A stretch of DNA of 64,000 nucleotides from Natrialba swarupiae (GCF_008245225.1 NZ_VTAW01000007.1:62001-126000), one strand, 5' to 3'; counted from the stretch's first letter, positions 44,395 through 54,175 are shown. Program-made: numbers and translations. The notes: a model not told the origin generated them from the letters alone.

Positions 44395-45693
44395 TCACGT
44401 CTCACAACAGAGGTCGACCATGGCCCGCGCGTACAACTTCGCCCCCGCTACGAGATCGTCGAGATGCATACACGGGTGCGTCGTCCCCTCGAATTCACGC
44501 GTGGTACGCGGTGGCCCACACGTGACCGCAGGCACGCCCACTTCGTTGAAGACGTTGATGTCACGCCACATACTCGTTATCATTGGTTGTGGGTCGGGTG
44601 GAGTTTCGTCGAACAGATCGTAGTGAGCGTCCGAGAGGGTCGTAGTGAGTGGTGAAACCGCCTCGTCGTCGGCGATATATCCACGGCGGAAGAGATACGG
44701 CTCGACCGTTGCGTCGATTCCTTCGCTCATCAGGACACGATCGATTTCATCTCTGACGAGTTCCGGACCGGCTTCGGGAGGGAGCCGGACATCGAGATAC
44801 AGAGTTGCCGTCCCTGGTGCGACAATCGGCGCGTTCGGGTTCCCGGACTCGATCGCGCCGACACCTGCTGAGGGGCGCATCGTTCCGTGATCGTACTCTT
44901 TTGTCTCCGAGTTCGAATACTCACTCCCCCACTGCTCGAGGACGCGCACAGCCTTGGACGCCGCCGGTAAGGCCCCGGGGTGTTCGTCCATGACAGTGTC
45001 TGGCTCGTAGGCAGCCAGGCGAGGCTGATAGGTCGGCGATCCGGTTATCGTGATCTCGAACCAGACGACACCACACTCCATCCGTGCGATCGCATAATCC
45101 GTCGTCTCTGCAACGATCGCGTAATCACCGGTGATACCGCCGTCGACCAACCGACGCGTCCCAATTCCGCTTCCAACCGTACGGGGATCCCAGGACTCGT
45201 CGGTCGTCGTTCCTCCGATCTCACCGGCACTTGCAGTAAGATAGATGTCTCCAGCAGGGCTCACGTTCGACGCCTCGACTGCCAGTGCAGCCCACAGAAA
45301 CGCTGTCATCGGTCCCTTGTCGTTGATGACGCCGACTCCGAACAGATCGTCCTCGTCCCGCCAGGCAGACGTATGGCTTCGGAGACGGTCGGGAAGGACC
45401 CGGTCGTCTTCCTCGGCGTTTCCGTATGCAGTATCGAGGTGACCGTTGAAAACCACTCGAGAGGCCGATTCGTTCTGAGATCCCGGGAGTTTCCCGACGA
45501 CGTTTACTCTGTCACCGACGACAGGTTGCAAACGCGTCTCGATTCCGTTGGACTGTAGCCACGAGGAGAGGTATTCGGCCGCTTCTCGTTCGTATCCTCT
45601 GGGGCTGGAGACGGTAGCGAACTCGAGAAGAAACGTAGCGAGGTCCTCGCGGTGGTCTTCGATCCAGTCGTCGATCTGCTGTTGTGGCTCCAT
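44395..45693 (-). CDS. M20 family metallopeptidase (ArgE/DapE-like deacylase)
   Basis: A 432-residue zinc amidohydrolase from the ATG at 45693. Metal-site motifs are VVFNGHLDTAYG (His and Asp), GVINDKGPM with the following catalytic region, and GEIGGTTTDE near the second site. The dimerisation domain is in the middle. It would remove an acyl or carbamoyl group from an amino acid. An in-frame GTG at 45786 would add 31 residues formed by a 36-base tandem repeat, so I favour the ATG. It is divergent from the molybdenum hydroxylase operon. Confidence 0.85.
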   Translation of the reverse strand: MEPQQQIDDWIEDHREDLATFLLEFATVSSPRGYEREAAEYLSSWLQSNGIETRLQPVVGDRVNVVGKLPGSQNESASRVVFNGHLDTAYGNAEEDDRVLPDRLRSHTSAWRDEDDLFGVGVINDKGPMTAFLWAALAVEASNVSPAGDIYLTASAGEIGGTTTDESWDPRTVGSGIGTRRLVDGGITGDYAIVAETTDYAIARMECGVVWFEITITGSPTYQPRLAAYEPDTVMDEHPGALPAASKAVRVLEQWGSEYSNSETKEYDHGTMRPSAGVGAIESGNPNAPIVAPGTATLYLDVRLPPEAGPELVRDEIDRVLMSEGIDATVEPYLFRRGYIADDEAVSPLTTTLSDAHYDLFDETPPDPQPMITSMWRDINVFNEVGVPAVTCGPPRTTREFEGTTHPCMHLDDLVAGAKLYARAMVDLCCET

Positions 45694-45713
45694 CGTTCCC
45701 TGAAGGTTTTCCG

Positions 45714-45785
45714 TGACCGGTATTGGTTGTTGGGATTGTCGAACTTTTGTGACTGGTACTGGGTGTTGGGATTGTCGAACACTCA
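45714..45785. repeat. Tandem 36-base direct repeat in divergent promoter
   Basis: Two adjacent 36-base units, matching at about 30 of 36 positions, each beginning (minus strand) gttcgacaatcccaaca. They lie 20 bases before the M20 ATG and about 50 bases before the molybdenum hydroxylase start, a typical place for operator sites. A shared regulator of both genes is plausible. Confidence 0.7.
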
Positions 45786-45804
45786 CGTTCCAACTGAACC
45801 AACG

Positions 45805-45811
45805 TTTAATA
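45805..45811 (+). promoter_or_regulatory. TATA box of the molybdenum hydroxylase operon
   Basis: tttaata is centred 26 bases before the ATG at 45834. Confidence 0.6.
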
Positions 45812-45833
45812 CGGTCGAGTCAGAGGTACTCGT

Positions 45834-48164
45834 ATGACTCGCGAAGCACCTGGTACTGATTCGTCTAGATCGATCCAGGCCAGCAGGGAGACAGCGGAGC
45901 AGCCTCCGTCGAAACGAGGTGTCGGGACAGCAACGAAGCGAACCGATATCGCATCGAAAGTCCGGGGAACGGCAATCTACGGATCAGACGTCTCTCGGCC
46001 ATCGACGCTCCATGCGGCCGTCTTGCGCGCAGAAACGCCGCATGGAACGCTCAGAACCGTCGACACGACCGCGGCGACAGACTGTGACGGCGTCGTTGCG
46101 GCGTGTTCCCGATCGGAGCTTCGCGGATTTTTCGACGACAGGATTCGCCACGTCGGCGACGTCATCGCTGCGGTCGCTGCGACTGATCGAGAGACGGCAT
46201 ACCGTGCTCTCGAGGAGATCGAGTACGACGTGATCGAGCACGAGCCAGTTTTCGACGCGGCGACCGCCGTGCAGGCCGGTGCACCGATCGTACACGAAAA
46301 CCAGCCAGACCTCAAGCAACACCGTCAACATCCGATCGAGGTCACCAACGAGGAGTACGTCAACAACATCGACGATTACCATGCGTACCAACACGGAGAC
46401 GTCGACGAGGCTCTCAATACCGCTGACCACGTGATCGAACGGAGCTACACGACTCCGCGTGTCAGTCACTGTAACTTAGATACCCACTGCTGTATCGCAT
46501 CGTGGACCGACGACCAACTCCACGTCGAAACGACTCTGGGAAATATCACGCAAGCCCAGGAAGAACTCGGAGACTTCCTCGAGATCGACCACGATAGCGT
46601 CGAGATCACCGTTCCGCCGACACCGTCTTCTAGCTTCGGCGGCAGATCGCTTCCAAAGTTCACCTTCGAACCGGTTGCAGCGTCGCTTTCCGAACGTACT
46701 GGTCGGCCCGTCCGTCTCGAGTTCCCACGTGATGTGGAGTTTTTGGCCGGCGAAACACGTCACAAAACGGAGTGGGAGCTAACCATGGGCGTTACTGACG
46801 ACGGTGAGATCACGGCGCTCCAAACGAGTGTTATCGCGGACACCGGAGGGTATCCGAACGGGGTCGGCCACATCGTTCTTTCGAACGGTCGTGATAGACC
46901 GCTCGATATGTATCGAATCCCCAACTACGAGTACGAAGGGGTCTCAGTCTTCACGAACAACGTGCCAGCGGGAGAATATCGCGGAATCGGTGTGACACAG
47001 GGGACGTTCGCACTCGAGTCCCACATCGACGAGGTAGCACGAACCGTCGGAATGGATCCACTCACGTTCCGATCCCGCAACCTATTGGAAGAAGGTGAAG
47101 ACCGCTCGAACGGTCGTGGGCCGATCGATACCAGTGGTGTGACGGAGTGTCTCGAGCGAGGGCAACGGACGTTCGAACGGATAACCGACGATCGATCATC
47201 GTCCAGCAACGAACTCGTTGGCCGAGGCGTCGCGCTCGGGACTCACACGACCGGATCCGGCGCTGGCGACGGGAGAGACGTTTCGGAGGCGGAACTGACG
47301 ATGCGGACCGATGGGACGGTCACCGCGAAGACGGCGGGAGTCGAACTCGGCCAGGGGTCGGATACCGTCATGTCTCAAATCGTCGCACACGAAGTCGGTG
47401 TTCCGCCCGAAGCCGTACGAGTCGAACGATTCCCTGCGTCGGCAGCGCTCGATGATTCGCTGGGTGCAGTTGCATCCCGTTCGACGTACCTCATCGGTGG
47501 GGCAGTCAGAGATGCCGGTACCCAGCTCAGTTCGACACTGGTCGACCGGATCTCGACGGCGCTCGACTGTTCACCGGCTGATGTCCGAATCGACGATGGA
47601 ACCGTACACACCGATCGATCGACAGTTTCGATCAGTGATCTCTTAGAAGAGGAGATTACAGTCGTGGGCCGAGCCACGGCCGACGACGCACCGGCCTCCT
47701 ACGGTGCACACTTCGCCGAGGTGGTGGTCGACCCCGGGACGGGTCACGTCGACGTACGCACGTTCGTCGCCGCACAGGACGTTGGGTTTGCGATCAACCC
47801 CAAAATGGTAGAGGGACAACTCGAAGGTGCCGTTCTCCACGGCGTCGAGTTTGCGATATGTTCCGAACTTCGTGCCGATAACGGCATCCCGGAGAATTCG
47901 TCGTTGGCCGACTACTCCGTCGCATCTCCAGTCGAGATGCCGAACCAACTCGAGTGTGAGATTATCGAATCGGCGGAACGCAGCGGTCCGTACGGGGCAA
48001 AAGGGCTCGGGACACCGTCGCTACCACCGGTTGCACCCGCAATCGGAAACGCGATTCGTGATGCAATCGGAAACAGAATCACGAATCCGCCAGCGACCGC
48101 AGAACGCGTGTTTTTCGCGATGGCAGGGCGAGATTTCGACGAGGAGGTGCCAGTCGATGAGTGA
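45834..48164 (+). CDS. Molybdenum hydroxylase, molybdopterin-binding large subunit (xanthine dehydrogenase/CoxL family)
   Basis: A 776-residue large subunit with KRTDIASKVRGTAIYGSD near the start, FGGRSLPKF (about 264-272), PAGEYRGIGVTQGTFALESHIDEVAR and a late GAKGLGTPSLPP. These follow the molybdopterin-binding plan. The motif that normally contains the catalytic Glu (G-x-G-E) reads G-L-G-T, with Thr727 in its place (codon at 48012). Enzymes of this family hydroxylate N-heterocycles, purines, aldehydes or CO. Loss of the Glu is unusual. The FAD and [2Fe-2S] subunit genes follow with overlaps, so the enzyme is otherwise complete. Confidence 0.88.
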   Translation: MTREAPGTDSSRSIQASRETAEQPPSKRGVGTATKRTDIASKVRGTAIYGSDVSRPSTLHAAVLRAETPHGTLRTVDTTAATDCDGVVAACSRSELRGFFDDRIRHVGDVIAAVAATDRETAYRALEEIEYDVIEHEPVFDAATAVQAGAPIVHENQPDLKQHRQHPIEVTNEEYVNNIDDYHAYQHGDVDEALNTADHVIERSYTTPRVSHCNLDTHCCIASWTDDQLHVETTLGNITQAQEELGDFLEIDHDSVEITVPPTPSSSFGGRSLPKFTFEPVAASLSERTGRPVRLEFPRDVEFLAGETRHKTEWELTMGVTDDGEITALQTSVIADTGGYPNGVGHIVLSNGRDRPLDMYRIPNYEYEGVSVFTNNVPAGEYRGIGVTQGTFALESHIDEVARTVGMDPLTFRSRNLLEEGEDRSNGRGPIDTSGVTECLERGQRTFERITDDRSSSSNELVGRGVALGTHTTGSGAGDGRDVSEAELTMRTDGTVTAKTAGVELGQGSDTVMSQIVAHEVGVPPEAVRVERFPASAALDDSLGAVASRSTYLIGGAVRDAGTQLSSTLVDRISTALDCSPADVRIDDGTVHTDRSTVSISDLLEEEITVVGRATADDAPASYGAHFAEVVVDPGTGHVDVRTFVAAQDVGFAINPKMVEGQLEGAVLHGVEFAICSELRADNGIPENSSLADYSVASPVEMPNQLECEIIESAERSGPYGAKGLGTPSLPPVAPAIGNAIRDAIGNRITNPPATAERVFFAMAGRDFDEEVPVDE

Positions 48165-49080
48165 TCAGTCCTACAGGTTTCCAGACAGCATCGAAGAGGT
48201 AAAGCGAATACTCGATCGTCACAACGATGAAGTGACGATCGTCAGCGGTGGCCAAACGCTTCTCCCCCTGGTGAGAGACGGCACCGTCGAACTCGATCAC
48301 GCTGTCGATATTTCGCGGATTCCGGCGTTGACGCGCATCGAACGGACGGCGGAGAAAACGGTGATCGGGAGTGCTGTCACGTACCGTGATATTCTCGCGA
48401 GTGAGAAGAGTGATCGCCACCCGATGCTCCTCGAGGCCATCGACGGGATCGGTGATCGTCAGGTTCGCTCGCTGGGAACTATCGGTGGCGCACTCGCATC
48501 AGGTGAGCCTGCACTCGATATTATCCCGGTGCTCTACTGTCTCGACGCCACGGTCGTGATCGGGTCCAGCGACGGGACACGACGAGTAGACGTCGACGCT
48601 CTGTACCGAAATGCGACGAAAGAAACCGAATTACGCGGCCCACGGGAAGACTATATTGGCTTGGCACCGGTCGAGATCGACGCCAGCGAGATCATCGAAG
48701 CGATCGAAATTCCAGCGATCGACGACGACGGCCATCACGGAGAAGACTACCGAAAACAGACGAACGTTGCGGGCGGATGGACGATCAGTGGCGTGGGAAC
48801 GTCAGTTTCACTCTCCGCAACTCGCGACCGGATCGACTCAGCACGGGTCGGCCTTGCTGCGGTCGGTCAGACTGGCGCGTCTGCCCCAACGGTAGAGACA
48901 GCACTCGAAGGAACACCGACAACCATGCAAGAAATTACCAAATCTGTCGAACAGCTTGGAGCGGACATCGAGCCGACGACGACGCTCGTCACGAGCCAGT
49001 ACCGGTTACAGGTTGCAAAGACGCTCGCATCTCGCAGCATTGCCGAAGCAGTAACTCGAGCGGGAGGTGAACTCGAATGA
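48157..49080 (+). CDS. Molybdenum hydroxylase, FAD-binding medium subunit
   Basis: A 307-residue subunit from the ATG at 48157, which overlaps the large-subunit stop by eight bases (ATGAGTGA), after gaggagg. The FAD motif VSGGQTLLPL and RSLGTIGGALASGEPALDIIP are clear. It passes electrons from the iron-sulfur clusters to NAD or another acceptor. Confidence 0.9.
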   Translation: MSDQSYRFPDSIEEVKRILDRHNDEVTIVSGGQTLLPLVRDGTVELDHAVDISRIPALTRIERTAEKTVIGSAVTYRDILASEKSDRHPMLLEAIDGIGDRQVRSLGTIGGALASGEPALDIIPVLYCLDATVVIGSSDGTRRVDVDALYRNATKETELRGPREDYIGLAPVEIDASEIIEAIEIPAIDDDGHHGEDYRKQTNVAGGWTISGVGTSVSLSATRDRIDSARVGLAAVGQTGASAPTVETALEGTPTTMQEITKSVEQLGADIEPTTTLVTSQYRLQVAKTLASRSIAEAVTRAGGELE

Positions 49081-49574
49081 CGGTCACAGTTACGTTCGAA
49101 CTCGACGGAGAGAGCGTGACCGTCGAGACGAGACCCGATCAACCGCTTCGCGAGTTGCTCCGCGAGTCACTCGACGCCAAGCAGGTCAAATCCGGCTGTG
49201 AGAGCGGACGGTGTGGGGTTTGTACGGTCTTACTCGACGATACCGTTGTCAAGTCGTGTCTCACACCGGCACCCAAAGTCGATGGCCGCCGTGTCCGGAC
49301 GATCGCAGATATCGGCACGGACGAGGACCTGCACCCGGTCCAGACGAAGTTCGTCGACAACTTCGCCGCACAGTGTGGGTACTGTACCCCCGGGTTCGTA
49401 CTAGCGACGGTAGATTTCCTCGAGAACACCGACGAGTTCGATCGCGAAGACGCAAAGAAGGCGATCAAGGGCAACGTCTGTCGGTGTACCGGATACGAGA
49501 AGATCCTCGACGCGATCGAGACACTCGACGAGGAAACTGACGCCGATCGTGATTCTCCCCTCGGCACAGAGTAA
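49077..49574 (+). CDS. Molybdenum hydroxylase, [2Fe-2S] small subunit
   Basis: A 165-residue subunit carrying both clusters. The plant-type cluster is in CESGRCGVCTVLLDDTVVKSC and the second in CGYCTPGF and CRCTGYEKIL. Start overlaps the medium-subunit stop (ATGA). Together the three genes form a complete alpha-beta-gamma enzyme. It ends 63 bases before the third luciferase-like gene. Confidence 0.93.
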   Translation: MTVTVTFELDGESVTVETRPDQPLRELLRESLDAKQVKSGCESGRCGVCTVLLDDTVVKSCLTPAPKVDGRRVRTIADIGTDEDLHPVQTKFVDNFAAQCGYCTPGFVLATVDFLENTDEFDREDAKKAIKGNVCRCTGYEKILDAIETLDEETDADRDSPLGTE

Positions 49575-49604
49575 TCGTACACTGGGGAACCACAGCGTCA
49601 CAAT

Positions 49605-49611
49605 CTATATC
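49605..49611 (+). promoter_or_regulatory. TATA-like box before the 49637 gene
   Basis: ctatatc is centred 29 bases before the ATG at 49637, so the gene may be transcribed separately from the hydroxylase operon. Confidence 0.5.
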
Positions 49612-49636
49612 TTGGTGGAGTCTAAGACCCATAGCA

Positions 49637-50605
49637 ATGGCAAACCAACCATCCTTTGGGATAGTGCTCCCTCACTTCGGCCCACACTGTAACCGTGATT
49701 TTATCGTCGACACGGCAAAGCAGGCGGAAACTCTTGGGTTCGATTCAGTGTGGGCACGAGACCACCTGTACGTTCCACCGGAGAACAAAGAACACGGCGG
49801 CATCGTCGAACAACGTTTCGCCGAGGCGATGCAGGTGCTGTCACATCTCGCTGCGGTGACGGACGATCTAACCCTGGCCACAGGGAGTCTGAATCCCCAC
49901 CGACACCCGCTGAAGCTTAGTCAGTGCATTGGTTCCCTCGAGTATCTCTCGACAGGCGACGTCCTCTGTGCAATCGGTGCCGGGACGTTCAAAGGGGAGT
50001 TCGATGCCGTCGATCTGCCGTTCGACGAACGGGGCCGCCTCGTCGAGGAGAATCTCGAAATCCTGCGACGAACGTTCCGCGAAGAGAACGTCGATTACGA
50101 GGGCGATCACTTCGCGTTCGAAAACGTAACGATCGATCCTCGGCCCGGCGATTCAGTACCACTCTGGTACGGAGGTCTCTCACCGTTCGCGGTTCGACGT
50201 GCTGTGGAGTACGCTGACGGCTGGTATCCCGGTCGAATGACCCTCGAGAAGTTAGATCAACGCCTCGAACAGCTTCACTCACTCGAAGCCGAACACGATC
50301 GCTCGCTGGATCTCGGCTATCTGTCGATATACAGCGTTGCACCGGAGACCGACGAAGCCATCTCACATCTGAATACTGAGGAACTCGTCCACGATGTGAA
50401 CACGATTTTGCGAACGGACCACAGCTCACTCGACGATATCGAAGGGAGCTATATCGCGGGTGATCCGGAGACGTGTATCGAACAGATCCAGGCCCTGGTC
50501 GATCGTGGCTTCGATCACATCGTTTTGGATATGCGAAACTCGTTCGACGAACTCGAGTCGATGATGGAGTTGACCGCCGACGAGGTACTCCCAGCGTTCA
50601 GATAA
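49637..50605 (+). CDS. Luciferase-like (LLM class) flavin-dependent oxidoreductase
   Basis: A 322-residue member: FGIVLPHFGPHCNRDFIVDTAKQAETLGFDSVWARDHLYVPP, then LTLATGSLNPHRHPLKLSQCIGSLEYLSTGDVLCAIGAG, then VPLWYGGLSPFAVRRAVEYADGWYPG. All are typical of the superfamily, and the haloarchaeal representatives often use F420. It may take the hydroxylated product of the molybdenum enzyme through ring opening, but only proximity suggests so. Confidence 0.87.
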   Translation: MANQPSFGIVLPHFGPHCNRDFIVDTAKQAETLGFDSVWARDHLYVPPENKEHGGIVEQRFAEAMQVLSHLAAVTDDLTLATGSLNPHRHPLKLSQCIGSLEYLSTGDVLCAIGAGTFKGEFDAVDLPFDERGRLVEENLEILRRTFREENVDYEGDHFAFENVTIDPRPGDSVPLWYGGLSPFAVRRAVEYADGWYPGRMTLEKLDQRLEQLHSLEAEHDRSLDLGYLSIYSVAPETDEAISHLNTEELVHDVNTILRTDHSSLDDIEGSYIAGDPETCIEQIQALVDRGFDHIVLDMRNSFDELESMMELTADEVLPAFR

Positions 50606-50773
50606 CCCTCGAGAAATCCAACAGCGGTTACCCCTTCGAACGACCAGCGTGGGTCCAGAGAGCGACCACATAGAGCGGTAACGCGGTCTCGCTCGGACAC
50701 AGAACGATGGATCTCGACTGTACACAGATATATGACGGGGGTGTGTCTACTGAGAGTATACAGAAAAGTCATC

Positions 50774-51682
50774 ATGGTTGATCTAAGCCATCTATTCGCG
50801 ATTACGCTAACGCTTGGGGCAGCAGTCGCTAATGCGTCACAGAACGTCTTCGTTAGAAAGGGGACCGACGAAGGGAAAGCCTTCGATGCGGTGATGATCG
50901 TGATGCTCATCAACTCCGCCGTTCTCATCCCCGGGGTGGTACTGTTGTACTATCCGGAGTATCACCTCACTCGGTTTTCGTGGATATCGTTTATCGGCGC
51001 GGGACTTTTCGGGACACTGCTCGGGCGGATGCTCACGTACACGAGTATCGATACAATTGGGGCGAGTCGAACCGCACCAATCGTCGCATCACAAGCACTG
51101 TTTGCCACCGTTTTCGGCATACTCGTCCTCGGTGAGTCACTGACACCGATTCACGGGCTCGGGATCGTTCTAATCGTCAGTGGGGTAAGTCTCATCACGT
51201 GGGAGACCAGCCACAACAGCCTGAACAACATCCCCCGACGGGAACTGTTGATAGGGCTGGTAATTCCATTCGGAGCCGCAATTGCCTACGGAGCGGAACC
51301 GATCTTCGCTTCAACGGGTTTCAACGAGGGAACACCAGCACCGGTTGGCCTCGCGATCAAAACCGCCTCAGCCACGCTCGGGTTCACGCTCTACCTTCGA
51401 TGGAAGGGAACATTGCCGGCGATGTCGGGACTCTACACGAAAAACAGCCGTTGGTTCGTTCTCGCGGGAATCTCGAACACCCTCTTTCTCGTCGGCTACT
51501 ATGTGGCACTCGAGATTGCACCAGTGAACGTCGTCGTTCCAGTGTTAATAACGAATACGTTGTTCACCGTGTTCCTCTCGGCTGCGTTCCTGCCAAAACG
51601 GTTAGAGAACGTCACGTGGAAGATCGTTGCCGCAGCGACGATCGTCGTCGTCGGCGTCGTAACAGTGACCCTCCAGGGATAA
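50774..51682 (+). CDS. EamA/DMT family transporter
   Basis: A 302-residue, ten-helix protein with two EamA halves (ANASQNVFVRKGTDEGKAFDAVMIV; later AYGAEPIFASTGFNEGTP). Members usually export metabolites. I chose the ATG at 50774; an upstream ATG at 50732 lies in the AT-rich promoter-like segment agatatatga. Same strand as the LLM gene and the MmgE/PrpD gene. Confidence 0.85.
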   Translation: MVDLSHLFAITLTLGAAVANASQNVFVRKGTDEGKAFDAVMIVMLINSAVLIPGVVLLYYPEYHLTRFSWISFIGAGLFGTLLGRMLTYTSIDTIGASRTAPIVASQALFATVFGILVLGESLTPIHGLGIVLIVSGVSLITWETSHNSLNNIPRRELLIGLVIPFGAAIAYGAEPIFASTGFNEGTPAPVGLAIKTASATLGFTLYLRWKGTLPAMSGLYTKNSRWFVLAGISNTLFLVGYYVALEIAPVNVVVPVLITNTLFTVFLSAAFLPKRLENVTWKIVAAATIVVVGVVTVTLQG

Positions 51683-51758
51683 CCCACGGATATCGGTCCG
51701 AAGAAAAGCCCTCGGTTCTGGTAGCGCGAAAGGGGTAGTCGTCACCGAAACCAGAGAG

Positions 51759-51766
51759 TATTTTTA
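51759..51766 (+). promoter_or_regulatory. TATA box before the MmgE/PrpD gene
   Basis: tattttta is centred 26 bases before the ATG at 51788, fitting a leaderless start. Confidence 0.55.
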
Positions 51767-51787
51767 GTGGCCGCAACTCTGTGTGGT

Positions 51788-53158
51788 ATGGACGAGACTG
51801 AAGCGTTAGCCACTTTTATTAGTGACTGCGCAATCGACGATCTCCCGGAAGAGGTCCGCGAACGCGCCAGAACGACGATCAGGGACACGCTTGGGGTCGC
51901 GCTGTATGCTTCGACGGAACCGTTTGGAGATCAAATCACCGAGTACATATCCGATACGGCACCGGGTGAGGAAGCGACCATCCTCGGGGGTGAAACGGCG
52001 AGTGCCTCCGGCGCTGCCTTCGCAAATGGGGCGTTTGCCCACGCACAGGATTACGACGATACGTTCGAGTCCGTGATTATCCATCCCAGTGCTTCGACGT
52101 TGCCGGCGACACTGGCGGCAGCTGAGAAGGTAAATGCAACGGGAGAAGAGGTACTGACGGGGTACGCTGTCGGCGTTGAAACGACGTTCCGAATCGGACA
52201 CGCAGTCTATCCGTCCCACTACACGCACGGATTTCACAGCACCGGGACCGTTGGCTCGTTCGGTGCGACTGCTGGTGTAGCGTCGGTTCTCGGGTTGTCC
52301 GACGTGGAGATACGAAGGGCGTTTGGAATCGTTGCATCGTGTTCCTCGTCACTCCTGGCAAACGCTGGAACGATGACGAAGGCATTACATGCCGGACACG
52401 CCGCCCGAACTGGACTGGACGCAGCGTTGCTCGCACGGAACGGGATTACGTCGAACGAATCGATTCTGTCCGGGGAACGTGGATACGGTGAAGTAATGAC
52501 ACCAGGAAACAGCTACGACTCGTCTTCGATTACCGACGACCTCGGAGAGACGTGGGCAATCATGGACCTTGGAATCAAACCGTATCCGTGTGGCCGGATC
52601 ACCCATACTGCGATCGAAGCCATGCGTGAACTCGTCGAAACTGAGTCGCTGACACCGGAGGATATCGAGTGTATTCACGTTACACTCGAGAAAGCAGCGG
52701 AAGATCTCATGACCTACGATCGTCCATCGACACCGGAGGAAGGGAGAGCGTCGATCGAGATGGGACTCGTGGCAACGCTTCGCGATGGCGACGTACGGCC
52801 AGAGCAGTTTTCATATGACTTTTTACAGGAATCGGAAACACAGGAGCTATTCGACCGTATCGAGCGTGATTTCGAACCAAACCTGTTCGGTGACGGATTC
52901 GCGAATTACGGTGCACAGCTACGTGTCCAAACGATTTCGGGCGAGGAGTATCAGATCGAACGGAGTCACGCACCAGGAAGTCCCAGTAACCCACTGAGTG
53001 AAGAACGTCTTCGGACGAAATTCTACGAGTGCGCCTCTCCATCAGTCCCAGAGCCATTAGTCGATGACCTCTACGATGTTGCCGGGGCGATCGACGAGCC
53101 AGGGAACGTCGGACGGTTCCTCGAGATAGCCAGTGGCGTCCCGAGCACTACCAGCTAG
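51788..53158 (+). CDS. MmgE/PrpD family protein
   Basis: A 456-residue member of the family that includes 2-methylcitrate dehydratase, aconitate decarboxylase and iminodisuccinate epimerase. Recognisable segments are RERARTTIRDTLGVALYAS, FANGAFAHAQDYDDTFESVIIHPSASTLPATLAAAE, FHSTGTVGSFGATAGVASVLGLS and ALHAGHAARTGLDAALLARNGITS. These cover the helical domain and the active-site His/Asp/Lys surroundings. It handles a polycarboxylate, but sequence does not separate the family activities. IclR regulator gene follows. Confidence 0.88.
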   Translation: MDETEALATFISDCAIDDLPEEVRERARTTIRDTLGVALYASTEPFGDQITEYISDTAPGEEATILGGETASASGAAFANGAFAHAQDYDDTFESVIIHPSASTLPATLAAAEKVNATGEEVLTGYAVGVETTFRIGHAVYPSHYTHGFHSTGTVGSFGATAGVASVLGLSDVEIRRAFGIVASCSSSLLANAGTMTKALHAGHAARTGLDAALLARNGITSNESILSGERGYGEVMTPGNSYDSSSITDDLGETWAIMDLGIKPYPCGRITHTAIEAMRELVETESLTPEDIECIHVTLEKAAEDLMTYDRPSTPEEGRASIEMGLVATLRDGDVRPEQFSYDFLQESETQELFDRIERDFEPNLFGDGFANYGAQLRVQTISGEEYQIERSHAPGSPSNPLSEERLRTKFYECASPSVPEPLVDDLYDVAGAIDEPGNVGRFLEIASGVPSTTS

Positions 53159-53336
53159 TGGGTGTTCTCTACACTCAGTCGAGTGGGCAGCCGAGCGTTC
53201 TCACGAGTATGACGATAGTAGACCGCTACTTACAGTATTACGTCCAATACTGGGTATAATCGCGACAACACGTGGTGGCAACCGATAACACACCCTGGAG
53301 GAAGAACGGACCGACAGTCGTTCTACGTGAGGAAAC

Positions 53337-53344
53337 TTTATATA
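53337..53344 (+). promoter_or_regulatory. TATA box before the IclR gene
   Basis: tttatata is centred 33 bases before the ATG at 53373. Confidence 0.6.
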
Positions 53345-53372
53345 CGCAACCCACAAACCCATAGAGTGAACC

Positions 53373-54134
53373 ATGATAACGAACGACAAAGAAACTAAAA
53401 CGATCAAATCAGACGTAACGGTGTTAGATATTATCGAATACCTCAGAGAGGTCGACAGCGCGAGAATCACAGAGATCTCTGCGGAAGTCGGTATCTCGAA
53501 GAGTTCCGTCCACGCCCACCTCGCAACGCTCGAACAACGCGGATATGCGGCCAAAGAAGGGGACCAGTATAAGTTAGGGATGTGCTTTCTGAATTTAGGG
53601 GCATCCACGAGGAATAAAGTTCCACACTTCGATTCGGTTCGTGAACGCGTCGAACGATTAGCCAACCAGACGGATGAACGGACACAGTTCGTAATCGAGG
53701 AACACGGTCAAGCATACGTGATATTTCGCTCGTTCGGCCAGTACGCCGTCAGGGCCCGGCCGAGAATCGGACAGCCAACCCACTTACACACGAGTGCGTC
53801 CGGTAAAGCGATCCTCTCTGGGCTTCCTCGAGAGCGTGTTCGCGAAATAATCGACTACTGGGGATTGCCACAGAAGACGGAAAATACGATCACCGATAGA
53901 GAAACACTGTTCGAAGAACTCGACGAAGTACGCGATCAGGGATACGCAGTAAACACGGGAGAATCCCAAGGAAGGTTCCTCTCGGTCGGTGCTCCGATCC
54001 GTACCGACGAGTCAATTCTGGGTGCGATCACGATCTCCGGTCCAGAAAAGCGGATGCACGACCGCTTAGACGACGAGATAATCGATTTACTCCTCGGCGT
54101 TACCAACGAACTCGAGTTGAACCTAACTAATTGA
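53373..54134 (+). CDS. IclR family transcriptional regulator
   Basis: A 253-residue regulator. The N-terminal winged helix is evident (VTVLDIIEYLREVDSARITEISAEVGISKSSVHAHLATLEQRGYAAKE, about 10-57), and the C-terminal ligand-binding domain contains QPTHLHTSASGKAILSGLPRERV and GAPIRTDESILGAITISGP. IclR regulators respond to small organic acids and usually control adjacent catabolic genes; MmgE/PrpD, the hydroxyacid dehydrogenase and the TTT genes are candidate targets. It is the only transcription factor in the window. Confidence 0.92.
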   Translation: MITNDKETKTIKSDVTVLDIIEYLREVDSARITEISAEVGISKSSVHAHLATLEQRGYAAKEGDQYKLGMCFLNLGASTRNKVPHFDSVRERVERLANQTDERTQFVIEEHGQAYVIFRSFGQYAVRARPRIGQPTHLHTSASGKAILSGLPRERVREIIDYWGLPQKTENTITDRETLFEELDEVRDQGYAVNTGESQGRFLSVGAPIRTDESILGAITISGPEKRMHDRLDDEIIDLLLGVTNELELNLTN

Positions 54135-54175
54135 ACGGAGCGCACCGAATTCTAAACAGTCCATCTGGTTGAGAG

